Shown: positions 1-7,874 of the stretch, piece by piece
How positions within the stretch are numbered: position 1 is the first letter of the stretch
Layout: the number at the start of each line of letters is the position of its first letter
Source of the DNA: Streptococcus lactarius
GTDB taxonomy: Bacteria > Bacillota > Bacilli > Lactobacillales > Streptococcaceae
Direction of reading: 5' to 3'
Length of the DNA: 23,298 nt
NCBI RefSeq assembly: GCF_016642265.1
Contig: NZ_MRXX01000007.1
Span: forward strand, 62,290-85,587
Translations under genes and position numbers: made by a program
Notes under the pieces: model-generated
Told to the model about the DNA's origin: nothing
What the model saw: the letters and a program-made list of their open reading frames with translations, nothing else
Databases searched by the model: none

Positions 1-22
1 CTCGACAATTCAAAGACAATTG

Positions 23-55
23 AGAGGCTAGGACTTTTGTCCCAGCCTCTTTTTT
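23..55 (+). terminator. Rho-independent terminator of a gene left of the window
   Basis: A stem of 7 bp (23-29 with 44-50), one A-C mismatch, then 4 bp (31-34 with 39-42) closes a TTTT loop. It is followed by a run of six T from position 50. It must serve a plus-strand gene whose end lies before position 1. The GAGGCTnGGAC...GTCCCAGCCTC core recurs at 5370-5396 and at the right edge of the window, so it belongs to a dispersed terminator type. Confidence 0.85.
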
Positions 56-80
56 AATCAGTTTCATTTTTCGAAGGATT

Positions 81-111
81 AAAAACCCTAGCTGATAAAC
101 AGCTAGGGTTT
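81..111 (-). terminator. Hairpin, probable mutS2 operon terminator
   Basis: A perfect 11-bp stem (83-93 with 101-111) has a 7-nt loop. Read on the minus strand it runs into five T (complement of 81-85, three of them in the stem), as an intrinsic terminator would. It lies about 280 bases beyond the mutS2 stop codon, with copy 1 of the structured repeat in between. On the plus strand there is no comparable T tract. Its core is nearly repeated by the hairpin at 365-392. Confidence 0.55.
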
Positions 112-203
112 AGAATATAGATAAAATTTTTACTTAAAACAACTTAACTGATATAGAATAATTAAAACTGATACATATTAATAGGCTCATTCAAACATAC
201 ACT

Positions 204-341
204 GAAACTTTCCGCCGTGAGAAAAGTGTCTGAAACACAATTGTTTCAGACACTCGGAAGTTTTGAGACCTTAGGCTCAAAACTAAGTCATGGAACTTCT
301 TCGAAGTTCGCTGACGTCCGTACTCACCTAAGGAAAGTTTC
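204..341 (+). repeat. Structured repeat, copy 1 (138 nt; possible small RNA)
   Basis: An outer stem P1 pairs 204-213 with 332-341 (10 bp, perfect). P2 pairs 217-221 with 323-327. Inside are three arms. P3 pairs 225-237 with 242-254 (13 bp, tetraloop). P4 pairs 259-267 with 276-284 plus CC/GG around a TTA loop and a bulged A at 268. P5 pairs 287-290 with 312-315 and 293-299 with 303-309 around a TTC loop. The same plan recurs at 16250-16387 and 19162-19323. It lies 53 bases from the 3' end of minus-strand mutS2. I do not recognise the family; it does not resemble the pneumococcal BOX or RUP sequences as I remember them. Repeat status and the fold are clear; the RNA role is inferred. Confidence 0.85.
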
Positions 342-364
342 TAAGATAACTTTTTCTTTAATCT

Positions 365-392
365 GAATCTAGCGGATAAACAGCTAGGATTC
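365..392. repeat. Hairpin next to mutS2 stop, near-duplicate of 83-111
   Basis: Positions 365-369 pair with 388-392 and 370-373 with 383-386, with G387 bulged. The loop and right arm share a 14-base identical stretch (GATAAACAGCTAGG) with the hairpin at 83-111. Copy 1 of the structured repeat lies exactly between the two hairpins. It has no good T tract on either strand, so it is a weak terminator at best. Confidence 0.6.
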
Positions 393-394
393 GA

Positions 395-2734
395 TTATCC
401 TTTAAACGTAACAATGGTTGCACCGCTTCCACCCGCATTTTGTGGGGCATATTCAAAACTCTTGACATGTTTGTTGCGGCGGAGGTATTTGGTCACCCCT
501 TCACGGATAACCCCCGTCCCAATTCCGTGAATAATATCGACTTGGGACATGTTGTTCAGAAGAGCCTGATCGATAAAACCATCTAGCTCTTGCATGGCCT
601 CTTCATAGCGTTTCCCACGGAGGTCCAGACGCGCTCTCGGCCCGCTCGTGTTGGAGCGCTTGACGACATTCACCTGGCGTTTCTTAGGTTGAGCCGCTTC
701 TTTTTCAACCTTGATAAGGTTGAATTCTTTTTCCTCCAGGGTCATCTTGATCAAGCCGACTTGGGCCTCCCAGCGGCCATCTTTGAGTTGCTTGACCAGG
801 CTTCCGCGTTGGCCATAGCTGATAACCAGGATCTCATCTCCTACCTTAGGAGCACGCGCCTTCTTGGCTTTTTTCAAGACCTTGTTTTTAGACAGGTCTA
901 CAGTCTCAGGAGCTAGTTTTTTCAACTGGGCCTTGGCCTCAATGATCTCATGGGGTTTCAACTGGGATTTAGCGTGAAGACCTTGAAGGATGCGGTCACT
1001 CTCTGAAAGGGCCATGTCCACAATTTCCTTGGCCTCTTCTCTCGCCTTGTTAAGCTCTGTTTCTCTCTCCCGAGTCAATTCGTTATAGAGCTTGCGAAGA
1101 GCGCGATTGAATTTGAGATTTTCTTGCTCTACTTCTTGAATGGTATCCAAGCGCTTGCGACTCTCCAAGGTCTGTGCCTCCAATTTTTCAATAATCTGAT
1201 TGACATCATTGTCCGTATTGGTCATCTTCATAGCATCCTGGATAATGGTCTCAGACAAGCCCAATCGGCGGGCGATCTCAAAGGCATTGGAACGACCAGG
1301 GACTCCTTGCATGAAGCGATAGGTTGGACACAGACTCGCTGTATCAAACTCCATGCTGGCATTTTGCACTCCGGCAGTCTCAATTCCGTAGGCCTTGAGC
1401 TCTGGATAGTGGGTCGTCGCCATGGTCTTAATTCCACGTAAGCGCAGGTCTTCTAAGATGGCGATGGCAAGACCAGCCCCCTCTTGGGGATCCGTTCCAG
1501 CACCCAACTCATCCAGAAGGATCAAGGAGGTTGTATCCACTTGATTTAAAATAGACACAATATTGGTCATATGACTGGAGAAGGTCGACAAGCTCTGTTC
1601 GATGGATTGTTCGTCGCCAATATCCGCAAAGACCTGTGAGAAAATTCCCACGCGACTGCCTGGATCCGCTAGGATGGGAAGACCGGACTGGGCCATAATT
1701 TGCGCCAATCCCAGCGTTTTTAGCATGATGGTTTTACCACCTGTATTGGGACCAGTAATCACGATTTCAGTCAAGTCCTCGGTAAAATGCAGGTCATTTG
1801 CGACGGCATTTTCAATCAAGGGATGACGTAGTTGCAAGAGCTGAATAGAGCGATTACTGGTCACTTCTGGAACCACTGCCTTGAAATCGCGCATAAACCG
1901 ATACTTGGCCTTGATCAAGTCCAAGTGGCCGATAATCCAGGCATTATTGGCAATCTCTGCTGCATGAGGACGCAGGGTATCGGATAATTCTTCCAAAATC
2001 TGAATGATTTCATAGCGCTCATCTGCGCGATGGTTGGCAATTTCTTCGTTCAGATTGACCACTGCACGTGGCTCTACATAAACGGTATTCCCACTGGCAG
2101 AGATATCGTGGACCACCCCTGCAATCCGGTTGCGATAGGTGTTTTTTACTGGTAAAACATTGCGTCCATTCCGGCTAGCAATCACAGCATCCGCCAACAT
2201 ATCGGCCTTGCTTTTCAGCAGGTATTGTAGAATCTCTCTGACCTGGTGTTCATTTTCCTGGATGCGGCGACGGATTTTAGCCAATTTTTCACTGGCAAAA
2301 GACTCGACAAAGCCTCCTTCGTTGATGGCTTGAAGTCCGCCTTGTAAGCGTGGCAGATCCACCAAGTTCTCAAAGAGCCGATTAAGCCTTTCCAGACGGA
2401 CATTTTCCAAGTTATCGTAGAAATCCTTGAGTTCATGTGTTACCCGAAGGACAGCTTTTAGCGAAAGCAATTCATCGATATTGAGAGCCGCCTCCATCTC
2501 CAAACGCCTGGCCACTGGACGGACATCTTGGATGGTCGAGACGGCAAAGCGAGGCTCTTCCAAGAGGATTTGCTCCATATCTTCTAGCTCAATAAAGGCC
2601 GTTTCGATGGTTTCTTTTTTATCAGTTGGAGTAAGGACTGCTAGCTCCATCTCCCCTTGCTCTGTCTGTAGATAGGGTTCAAAGAGTTGCTTGACCTTGT
2701 CAAACTCCAGAATATCTAAGATTTTTGTATTCAT
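395..2734 (-). CDS. mutS2: MutS2 family ATPase/endonuclease
   Basis: This 779-residue protein has the normal MutS2 layout. A long helical core comes first. The ATPase follows, with Walker A GPNTGGKT at about residues 328-335, Walker [14 protein letters not shown] at about 402-414 and the THYPELK switch after it. A coiled-coil/linker region leads to a C-terminal Smr domain (about 700-779) carrying LDLRG and HGIGTG. The mismatch-recognition domain of MutS1 is absent, as expected. Family knowledge: MutS2 has been linked to limiting recombination and, in Bacillus, to splitting collided ribosomes, with Smr as the nucleic-acid-acting domain. The ATG is preceded by GGAGAAAC. It lies 74 bases after cvpA, with a terminator-like hairpin in the gap. 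No frameshift or missing motif is seen. Confidence 0.96.
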   Translation of the reverse strand: MNTKILDILEFDKVKQLFEPYLQTEQGEMELAVLTPTDKKETIETAFIELEDMEQILLEEPRFAVSTIQDVRPVARRLEMEAALNIDELLSLKAVLRVTHELKDFYDNLENVRLERLNRLFENLVDLPRLQGGLQAINEGGFVESFASEKLAKIRRRIQENEHQVREILQYLLKSKADMLADAVIASRNGRNVLPVKNTYRNRIAGVVHDISASGNTVYVEPRAVVNLNEEIANHRADERYEIIQILEELSDTLRPHAAEIANNAWIIGHLDLIKAKYRFMRDFKAVVPEVTSNRSIQLLQLRHPLIENAVANDLHFTEDLTEIVITGPNTGGKTIMLKTLGLAQIMAQSGLPILADPGSRVGIFSQVFADIGDEQSIEQSLSTFSSHMTNIVSILNQVDTTSLILLDELGAGTDPQEGAGLAIAILEDLRLRGIKTMATTHYPELKAYGIETAGVQNASMEFDTASLCPTYRFMQGVPGRSNAFEIARRLGLSETIIQDAMKMTNTDNDVNQIIEKLEAQTLESRKRLDTIQEVEQENLKFNRALRKLYNELTRERETELNKAREEAKEIVDMALSESDRILQGLHAKSQLKPHEIIEAKAQLKKLAPETVDLSKNKVLKKAKKARAPKVGDEILVISYGQRGSLVKQLKDGRWEAQVGLIKMTLEEKEFNLIKVEKEAAQPKKRQVNVVKRSNTSGPRARLDLRGKRYEEAMQELDGFIDQALLNNMSQVDIIHGIGTGVIREGVTKYLRRNKHVKSFEYAPQNAGGSGATIVTFKG

Positions 2735-2745
2735 GTTTCTCCTAC

Positions 2746-2786
2746 AAAAAAAGTGAGCGTCCTTCCTAGAGTCGGACTTGTCTCAC
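2746..2786 (-). terminator. Terminator-like hairpin between cvpA and mutS2
   Basis: On the minus strand a GTGAG/CTCAC stem (2782-2786 with 2753-2757), a small internal loop and a further 4-bp stem (2774-2777 with 2759-2762) are followed by seven T (complement of 2746-2752). The T tract ends only a few bases before the mutS2 ribosome binding site. It could partly stop zapA-cvpA transcripts before mutS2. The stem is interrupted, so leakage is likely. Confidence 0.6.
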
Positions 2787-2808
2787 TCCTTTCTTTCTGT
2801 CATCGTCC

Positions 2809-3363
2809 TTAAGCCCCGATAATCGCCGTCACCCACAAATTGTGGAAAATGCTTGAACTGATCGGGGTATGAAGGATAATCAAGCGGACCAATCCACTTG
2901 CATTTAGTCTGTTTTGAATGGTCGGCATCGGAATGGTTGAGAGCACTGTCAAGCCCATCTGGATGACCAAGAGAGTGATCACAACTGCAATCACACCAGC
3001 ACCAATTTGATACTTGCGATCCTCAAGCTTTTCCGGTTGGGGGATCAGATGCATAAAGATCCCAATCACGCGGCCAATGAGATAGACCAGCGCAAAAATC
3101 AAGCCATAAGCTAAGCCCGCATAAAAGATGTCATCTAATCGGAACAAGTATGAATTGGAATAAAAATAATTCACCGATTGCTGGGTGGGACTTGAAAAAG
3201 GAACCCACAGCGACAAAACCTTGGCCAGTCCCTTGTAGCTACCTGCTGCAATCAGCATGGCTACCAAGGTCACTAGAAAATAATAAGACTGAAGGATGAT
3301 GCCCCTTGCATACCCAATATAAAAGCTCCATGCCAAAATCAATAAGATTAAGAAAGTTAACAT
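2809..3363 (-). CDS. cvpA: CvpA family membrane protein
   Basis: A 184-residue, very hydrophobic protein with about four membrane segments: residues about 1-20, 27-48, 78-103 and 120-145, with a hydrophobic tail. It has short charged loops, such as QPEKLEDRKYQ, between the third and fourth. This layout and its place between zapA and mutS2 match the CvpA (colicin V production) family found at this locus in streptococci and other Firmicutes. The family is tied to envelope integrity, but its biochemical role is not established and nothing here refines it. It starts 10 bases after zapA ends, so the two are very likely co-transcribed from the promoter at 3682-3710. Confidence 0.85.
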   Translation of the reverse strand: MLTFLILLILAWSFYIGYARGIILQSYYFLVTLVAMLIAAGSYKGLAKVLSLWVPFSSPTQQSVNYFYSNSYLFRLDDIFYAGLAYGLIFALVYLIGRVIGIFMHLIPQPEKLEDRKYQIGAGVIAVVITLLVIQMGLTVLSTIPMPTIQNRLNASGLVRLIILHTPISSSIFHNLWVTAIIGA

Positions 3364-3373
3364 GTATCTCCTC

Positions 3374-3664
3374 TTATTTAGATGATTTATCCTTTAAGTC
3401 GTCTAAAGCTTTGCGACGAAAATCATCTAATTCTTTTTCTTTGTCGTCAAACTCAATCTCGCGATTCAGCTGCATGGACAAACTGTTTACTGCCAATAAG
3501 ATGGCGATGGTTTCATCATCAGCCTCTGGCATTTGTTCTTTAATTGCTTGGTATTTTTCTCTTGCTACACGTTCGACTTCTTCCATAAACAAATTATCAT
3601 GGTTGGTTGTTAAAGTGAGCACTTTGTTTCCAAATGTAAATTTATATCTATTTAAGCTCGCCAT
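3374..3664 (-). CDS. zapA: ZapA-like cell-division protein
   Basis: A 96-residue soluble protein. The N-terminal half (NRYKFTFGNKVLTLTTNHD) has the beta-rich start of ZapA proteins. The second half is an acidic/basic amphipathic helix suited to coiled-coil pairing. ZapA binds FtsZ and bundles its filaments at midcell; this role is inferred from the family, as small ZapA proteins diverge widely. The ATG at 3664 is chosen because GAGGTG stands correctly before it. An in-frame GTG at 3673 is part of that ribosome binding site. It is the first gene of the zapA-cvpA-(mutS2) operon and diverges from rnhC. Confidence 0.8.
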   Translation of the reverse strand: MASLNRYKFTFGNKVLTLTTNHDNLFMEEVERVAREKYQAIKEQMPEADDETIAILLAVNSLSMQLNREIEFDDKEKELDDFRRKALDDLKDKSSK

Positions 3665-3681
3665 AAAAATCACCTCACGGT

Positions 3682-3710
3682 ATTATACCAAAAAAGGCTG
3701 GCTTTGTCAG
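3682..3710 (-). promoter_or_regulatory. Promoter of zapA-cvpA-mutS2
   Basis: On the minus strand CTGACA (complement of 3705-3710), a 17-base spacer and TATAAT (complement of 3682-3687), with TG in the extended -10 position, form a near-consensus sigma-A promoter. Its start point lies just before the zapA GAGGTG ribosome binding site. Confidence 0.85.
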
Positions 3711-3783
3711 TAGCAAAGGCCCTCTTCACAAGGATTTTCCTTACGATTTCTTCTTTATTTTGCTCCCTCTCTCTTTGAATTTG

Positions 3784-3792
3784 TGGTACAAT
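3784..3792 (+). promoter_or_regulatory. Extended -10 promoter of rnhC-lepB
   Basis: TGGTACAAT is an extended -10 element with no convincing -35 box. TACAAT ends at 3792, so the expected start point (about 3799) falls directly at the rnhC ATG (3800), which implies a very short or absent leader. Confidence 0.6.
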
Positions 3793-3799
3793 AGAAGTT

Positions 3800-4699
3800 A
3801 TGGAAAGTATGACACTCACTCCAACAAAGGAGCAAATCCTTTATTTTGTCCAGACCTATCGTACCTCTCTTGCTCAAAGCAAGAACCCTCATATGGACTA
3901 CTTCTTTCGACTAGAGGGTGCGACCGTTTCGATCTACAAGTCTGGAAAAGTCTTGCTTCAAGGCAATGACCTGACTCCTTACCTGGCCTTTTTCGGGCAA
4001 GACGCTGGTAAAGCAGCAAGTGCCAGCCCTGTAGCTGGTCGAGCAGATCTAGCGATGATCGGGACAGACGAGGTCGGAAACGGCTCTTATTTTGGTGGAC
4101 TCACCGTTGTTGCATCCTTTGTCACACCTGACCAGCAGGACTGGCTTCAAAAGCTGGGGGTTGGGGACTCAAAAACCTTGGATGATCGAAAAATTCAGCA
4201 ATTGGCTCCTCTGCTTGAGGAAAATATCCAGCACCAAGCACTCTTATTGTCTCCAAAGAAGTACAATGAGGTGATCGCTTCTGGTTACAATGCTGTTTCG
4301 GTCAAGGTTGCCCTACACAATCAGGCTATCTATCTTCTCTTAAACAAGGGAGTCCAGCCTAAACGCATTGTGATCGATGCCTTTACGACTGCAAAAAACT
4401 ACCAAAAATATGTGAAGGCTGAGAAAAATCAAGTCACACAAGCCATTGATCTGGAGGAAAAAGCAGAAGGCAAGTATTTGGCTGTTGCGGTTAGCTCCAT
4501 CATCGCCCGCAATCTCTTTCTTCAAAACCTGGAAGATCTGGGCAAGGAACTGGGCTTTAATCTCCCTAGCGGGGCAGGAGCTAAGTCCGATCAAGTAGCT
4601 GCTCGGTTGATCCAGACCTATGGGATGAAAGCACTGGATTATTGTGCCAAACTCCATTTTAAAAACACTGAAAAAGCAAAGAAATTACTAGAAAGATAA
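3800..4699 (+). CDS. rnhC: Ribonuclease HIII
   Basis: This 299-residue enzyme cuts the RNA strand of RNA-DNA hybrids and R-loops. An N-terminal TBP-like hybrid-binding domain (about 1-75) precedes the RNase H fold. The [13 protein letters not shown] motif supplies the metal ligands Asp90 and Glu91, and VIDAF supplies Asp193. [15 protein letters not shown] and the [12 protein letters not shown] tail are typical of RNase HIII rather than HII. The ATG at 3800 gives the usual MxxxTLTP start. An in-frame ATG at 3809 would fit the promoter position better and would remove only three residues. lepB starts three bases after its stop, so the two form an operon. Confidence 0.95.
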   Translation: MESMTLTPTKEQILYFVQTYRTSLAQSKNPHMDYFFRLEGATVSIYKSGKVLLQGNDLTPYLAFFGQDAGKAASASPVAGRADLAMIGTDEVGNGSYFGGLTVVASFVTPDQQDWLQKLGVGDSKTLDDRKIQQLAPLLEENIQHQALLLSPKKYNEVIASGYNAVSVKVALHNQAIYLLLNKGVQPKRIVIDAFTTAKNYQKYVKAEKNQVTQAIDLEEKAEGKYLAVAVSSIIARNLFLQNLEDLGKELGFNLPSGAGAKSDQVAARLIQTYGMKALDYCAKLHFKNTEKAKKLLER

Positions 4700-4702
4700 G
4701 TT

Positions 4703-5353
4703 ATGTCAAAAAGAAGTTCAAAACACACATCGAGCTCACCCGTGGTGAGATTCCTGAAAGAATGGGGCTTGTTTAGCATCATTGTTGGCCTCATCGTTGC
4801 CTCCCGTATTTTTCTGTGGGCCCCTGTTAAGGTAGACGGCCATTCGATGGATCCGACTCTAGCTGATAGCGAATACCTCCTTGTGGTTAACCATCTCTCG
4901 ATTGATCGATTCGATATTGTCGTTGCCAATGAAAAAGATGACAATGGGAAGTCCAAAGACATTGTCAAACGGGTCATCGGTCTTCCTGGAGATACCATCC
5001 AGTATGACAATGATACGCTCTACATCAATGGCAAAAAGACCGATGAGCCTTATCTGAAAAACTACATTGCCCGCTTCAAAAAAGATAAATTACAATCCAC
5101 CTACACTGGAAAAGGCTTCGAAGAAAACGGAGAACTTTTCCGTCAACTGGCCAATACAGCCCAAGCCTTCACGGTAGACAAGGATGGCAATACAACATTC
5201 ACCTTGAAATTGCTCGACAATGAATACCTCTTACTTGGAGATGACCGGATCGTTTCAAAAGATAGCCGTCAGGTTGGAGCCTTTAAAAAAGAACAAATCA
5301 AAGGGCAAGCCGTCTTTAGACTATGGCCCATCTACCCTTTCAAAACTTATTAG
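4703..5353 (+). CDS. lepB: Type I signal peptidase
   Basis: A 216-residue membrane-bound serine protease that removes signal peptides from exported proteins. A basic N-terminus and one membrane segment (about 22-39) are followed by the catalytic domain on the outer face. The nucleophile is Ser48 in GHSMDPTL and the general base is Lys89 in DIVKRVIGLPGD. The box E motif appears as GDDRIVSKDSRQVG near the C-terminus, with Asp in place of the usual Asn in GDNR. It begins three bases after the rnhC stop, and its ribosome binding site lies within the end of rnhC. The dipeptidase encoded at 17242-18903 has a leader suited to this class of enzyme. Confidence 0.96.
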   Translation: MSKRSSKHTSSSPVVRFLKEWGLFSIIVGLIVASRIFLWAPVKVDGHSMDPTLADSEYLLVVNHLSIDRFDIVVANEKDDNGKSKDIVKRVIGLPGDTIQYDNDTLYINGKKTDEPYLKNYIARFKKDKLQSTYTGKGFEENGELFRQLANTAQAFTVDKDGNTTFTLKLLDNEYLLLGDDRIVSKDSRQVGAFKKEQIKGQAVFRLWPIYPFKTY

Positions 5354-5369
5354 TATAGATAACAAAACT

Positions 5370-5400
5370 AAGGCTGAGGCAAACTGTCCCAGCCTTGCTT
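5370..5400 (+). terminator. Weak terminator-like hairpin between lepB and recD2
   Basis: Positions 5370-5376 pair with 5390-5396. After an A-C mismatch, three more pairs close an AAACT loop. The following sequence is only weakly T-rich. It carries the AGGCTG...CCCAGCCT core seen at 23-55 and looks like a decayed copy, so recD2 may still receive transcripts from the rnhC promoter; no promoter of its own is evident. Confidence 0.5.
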
Positions 5401-5416
5401 TATAAAAAGGAAAGAA

Positions 5417-7852
5417 ATGATGGAATATTATTTTTCTGGTACTATTGAGCGCATTATTTTTGAAAACCCCAGTAGTTTTTTTCGAATCCTCTTGCTCGAC
5501 ATCAGCGATACAGATGACGAAGATTTTGCTGATTTTGAGATCATTGTGACAGGAACCATGGCCGATATTATGGAAGGTGAAGACTATACCTTCTGGGGCG
5601 AGCTGGTCCAACATCCTAAATATGGTGAGCAGCTCAAGATCAGTCGCTATGAACGTGCCAAACCCTCTAGCAAGGGCTTGGTGAAATATTTTTCCAGCGA
5701 TCACTTCAAAGGAATCGGTCTCAAAACGGCCCAAAAGATCGTCGATCTCTATGGAGACGACACCATTGACAAAATCCTAGAGGCCCCTGAAAAATTAGAA
5801 GAAATCACAGGTCTCTCCAAGAAAAACCGCCTAGCTTTTATAGAGAAACTCCGGCAAAATTACGGAACAGAGCGCATCCTCGCTCAGCTCGCTAATTATG
5901 GGATTCCCAATAAGTTGGCCTTTCAGATCCAAGATTACTACAAAGAAGAAACGCTCCAAATCGTGGAGCATCATCCTTACCAATTGGTCGAAGATATCCA
6001 AGGGTTGGGCTTTAAAATCGCAGACCAACTGGCTGAAGGGTTGGGGATTGCAAGTGACGCCCCCGAACGTTTCCGTGCAGGTCTGATTCACAGTCTCTTT
6101 AGCTATTCTATCGAGACGGGAAACACCTATATCGAATCCAAGGATCTCTTGCGCTATGCCATTGACCTTTTGGAATCCGCAAGGCCTGTAGAGTTAGATC
6201 CAGCAACTGTTGCCCAAGAATTGGGAGGCCTCATCGAGGAAGATAAGGTCCAAAACGTAGACACCAAGATCTTTGACAACAGTCTCTTCTTTGCGGAAGA
6301 AGGCATTCGCAGTCATATCGGTCGACTGCTGGAGAAAGGTAAAAAAACTTCGTTTGACCCTGAGAAAATCAACCAAGCAATTGAGCAGGTTGAAAATGAT
6401 CTGGGGATCCACTACGATGCCATCCAAAAAGAAGCGATTCACCAAGCCATTCAAAACAAGGTCTTTATCCTCACTGGGGGACCCGGAACCGGAAAAACCA
6501 CTGTTATCAATGGAATGATCAGTGTCTATGCCCAGCTTCACCAGCTGGATCTTCGGAAGAAAAAAGACTTGCCGATCCTGCTGGCTGCGCCAACTGGTCG
6601 GGCAGCAAGGCGCATGAATGAGCTGACAGGGCTTCCGAGCGCGACTATCCACCGTCATTTGGGCATGACAGGAGACGATGACACTAGCCACTTAGAGGAC
6701 TATCTGGATGCAGATTTCATCATTGTGGACGAGTTTTCCATGGTCGATACCTGGCTGGCCAATCAATTGCTCAGCAATATCGCAACCGATACCAAACTCT
6801 TGATTGTGGGAGATGCCGACCAATTACCATCCGTCAGTCCTGGTCAGGTCTTAGCTGATCTCTTGCAGATTCCTCGTATCCCTCAGACCAAACTCGAACA
6901 TATTTTCCGCCAGAGTGAAGACTCGACCATTGTCTCACTGGCAGGTGAAATCCGTCAAGGGAAGCTTCCTCAAGACTTCACAGAACGAAAAGCTGACCGC
7001 TCTTATTTCGAAGCCGCAAGCGAACATATTCCTAAAATGATTGAGCAGATCACTTCAGCTGCTCTTCGCAGCCAGATCCCTGCTCGGGATATCCAAGTCT
7101 TGGCACCCATGTACAAGGGTCAGGCTGGCATTGACAATATCAATACGCTCATGCAAGACCTTCTCAATCCAGCTGTCAAAGATCAGGTTGTCTTTGACAC
7201 GCCGGACTGCCAATATCGAGATGGGGATAAGGTCATCCACCTGGTCAATGATGCGGAAAGTAATGTTTTTAATGGAGACATCGGCTACATCACTGACCTT
7301 CTTCCAGGTAAATATACAGAATCCAAGCAAGATGAATTGACCATCCAATTTGACGGCAATGAAGTCGTCTACCCGCGCAATGAATGGTACAAGATTCGCC
7401 TAGCCTATGCTATGAGTATTCACAAATCACAAGGAAGCGAGTTTCCGGTGGTGATTTTACCCATTACCAATCAAAGCCACCGCATGTTGCAGCGCAATTT
7501 GATCTATACCGCCATCACGCGCTCAAAAAGCAAGCTCATTCTTTTAGGGGAATACAGCGCCTTTGATTACGCCACTAAAAATACTGGCACTGCGCGCAAA
7601 ACCTATTTGGTTGAACGCTTTAAGAATATGGACGGAGGCGAAGCAACCACAGACTATTCTTCATCCATTGCAAAGGCTTCTGCTACAGTCGAATCTGCAC
7701 GAAGAAAGGAAGAAACTGTTGAAACGAAAGCAGAGACGTCTAAACCTACTGTCTATCGACTGACTGAAGACAATCTCCACGCCATCTCGCCTATGATTGG
7801 ACTAACAGAAGAAGAGATTGCAACCTTTTTTGACATAAAAAAAGACGACTAG
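5417..7852 (+). CDS. recD2: RecD2-type ATP-dependent DNA helicase
   Basis: An 811-residue SF1B 5'-3' helicase of the RecD2 (RecBC-independent RecD) type. The long N-terminal region (FSGTIERIIFENP onward) carries helix-hairpin-helix-like segments (GLKTAQKIV and GLGFKIADQL). Walker A is LTGGPGTGKTT with Lys360. Motif II is IVDEFSMVD (about 436-444) and motif III is GDADQLPSVSPG (about 464-475). HKSQGSEFPVV at about 669 and TAITRSK at about 698 complete the set. The family is linked to DNA damage tolerance and replication-fork maintenance. Two adjacent ATGs (5417, 5420) follow an AAAGGAAAG site; either could start. The last residues and stop lie in a terminator shared with dinB. Confidence 0.95.
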   Translation: MMEYYFSGTIERIIFENPSSFFRILLLDISDTDDEDFADFEIIVTGTMADIMEGEDYTFWGELVQHPKYGEQLKISRYERAKPSSKGLVKYFSSDHFKGIGLKTAQKIVDLYGDDTIDKILEAPEKLEEITGLSKKNRLAFIEKLRQNYGTERILAQLANYGIPNKLAFQIQDYYKEETLQIVEHHPYQLVEDIQGLGFKIADQLAEGLGIASDAPERFRAGLIHSLFSYSIETGNTYIESKDLLRYAIDLLESARPVELDPATVAQELGGLIEEDKVQNVDTKIFDNSLFFAEEGIRSHIGRLLEKGKKTSFDPEKINQAIEQVENDLGIHYDAIQKEAIHQAIQNKVFILTGGPGTGKTTVINGMISVYAQLHQLDLRKKKDLPILLAAPTGRAARRMNELTGLPSATIHRHLGMTGDDDTSHLEDYLDADFIIVDEFSMVDTWLANQLLSNIATDTKLLIVGDADQLPSVSPGQVLADLLQIPRIPQTKLEHIFRQSEDSTIVSLAGEIRQGKLPQDFTERKADRSYFEAASEHIPKMIEQITSAALRSQIPARDIQVLAPMYKGQAGIDNINTLMQDLLNPAVKDQVVFDTPDCQYRDGDKVIHLVNDAESNVFNGDIGYITDLLPGKYTESKQDELTIQFDGNEVVYPRNEWYKIRLAYAMSIHKSQGSEFPVVILPITNQSHRMLQRNLIYTAITRSKSKLILLGEYSAFDYATKNTGTARKTYLVERFKNMDGGEATTDYSSSIAKASATVESARRKEETVETKAETSKPTVYRLTEDNLHAISPMIGLTEEEIATFFDIKKDD

Positions 7853-7874
7853 TGAATAGACTAGTTGTCTTTTT
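7839..7874. terminator. Bidirectional terminator between recD2 and dinB
   Basis: A 15-bp stem (7839-7853 with 7860-7874, one G-T pair) has a 6-nt GAATAG loop. It is flanked by an A tract on the left and a T tract on the right, so it can end transcription from both sides. Both stop codons (recD2 at 7850-7852, dinB at 7861-7863) lie inside the hairpin. Confidence 0.9.

Noticed and set aside
204..341. Repeat as a pneumococcal BOX or RUP element, or a tRNA/riboswitch
   Set aside because: Sequence and arm layout do not match BOX or RUP as I remember them. There is no tRNA cloverleaf with an acceptor end, and the copies sit at gene ends rather than 5' leaders of a shared pathway.
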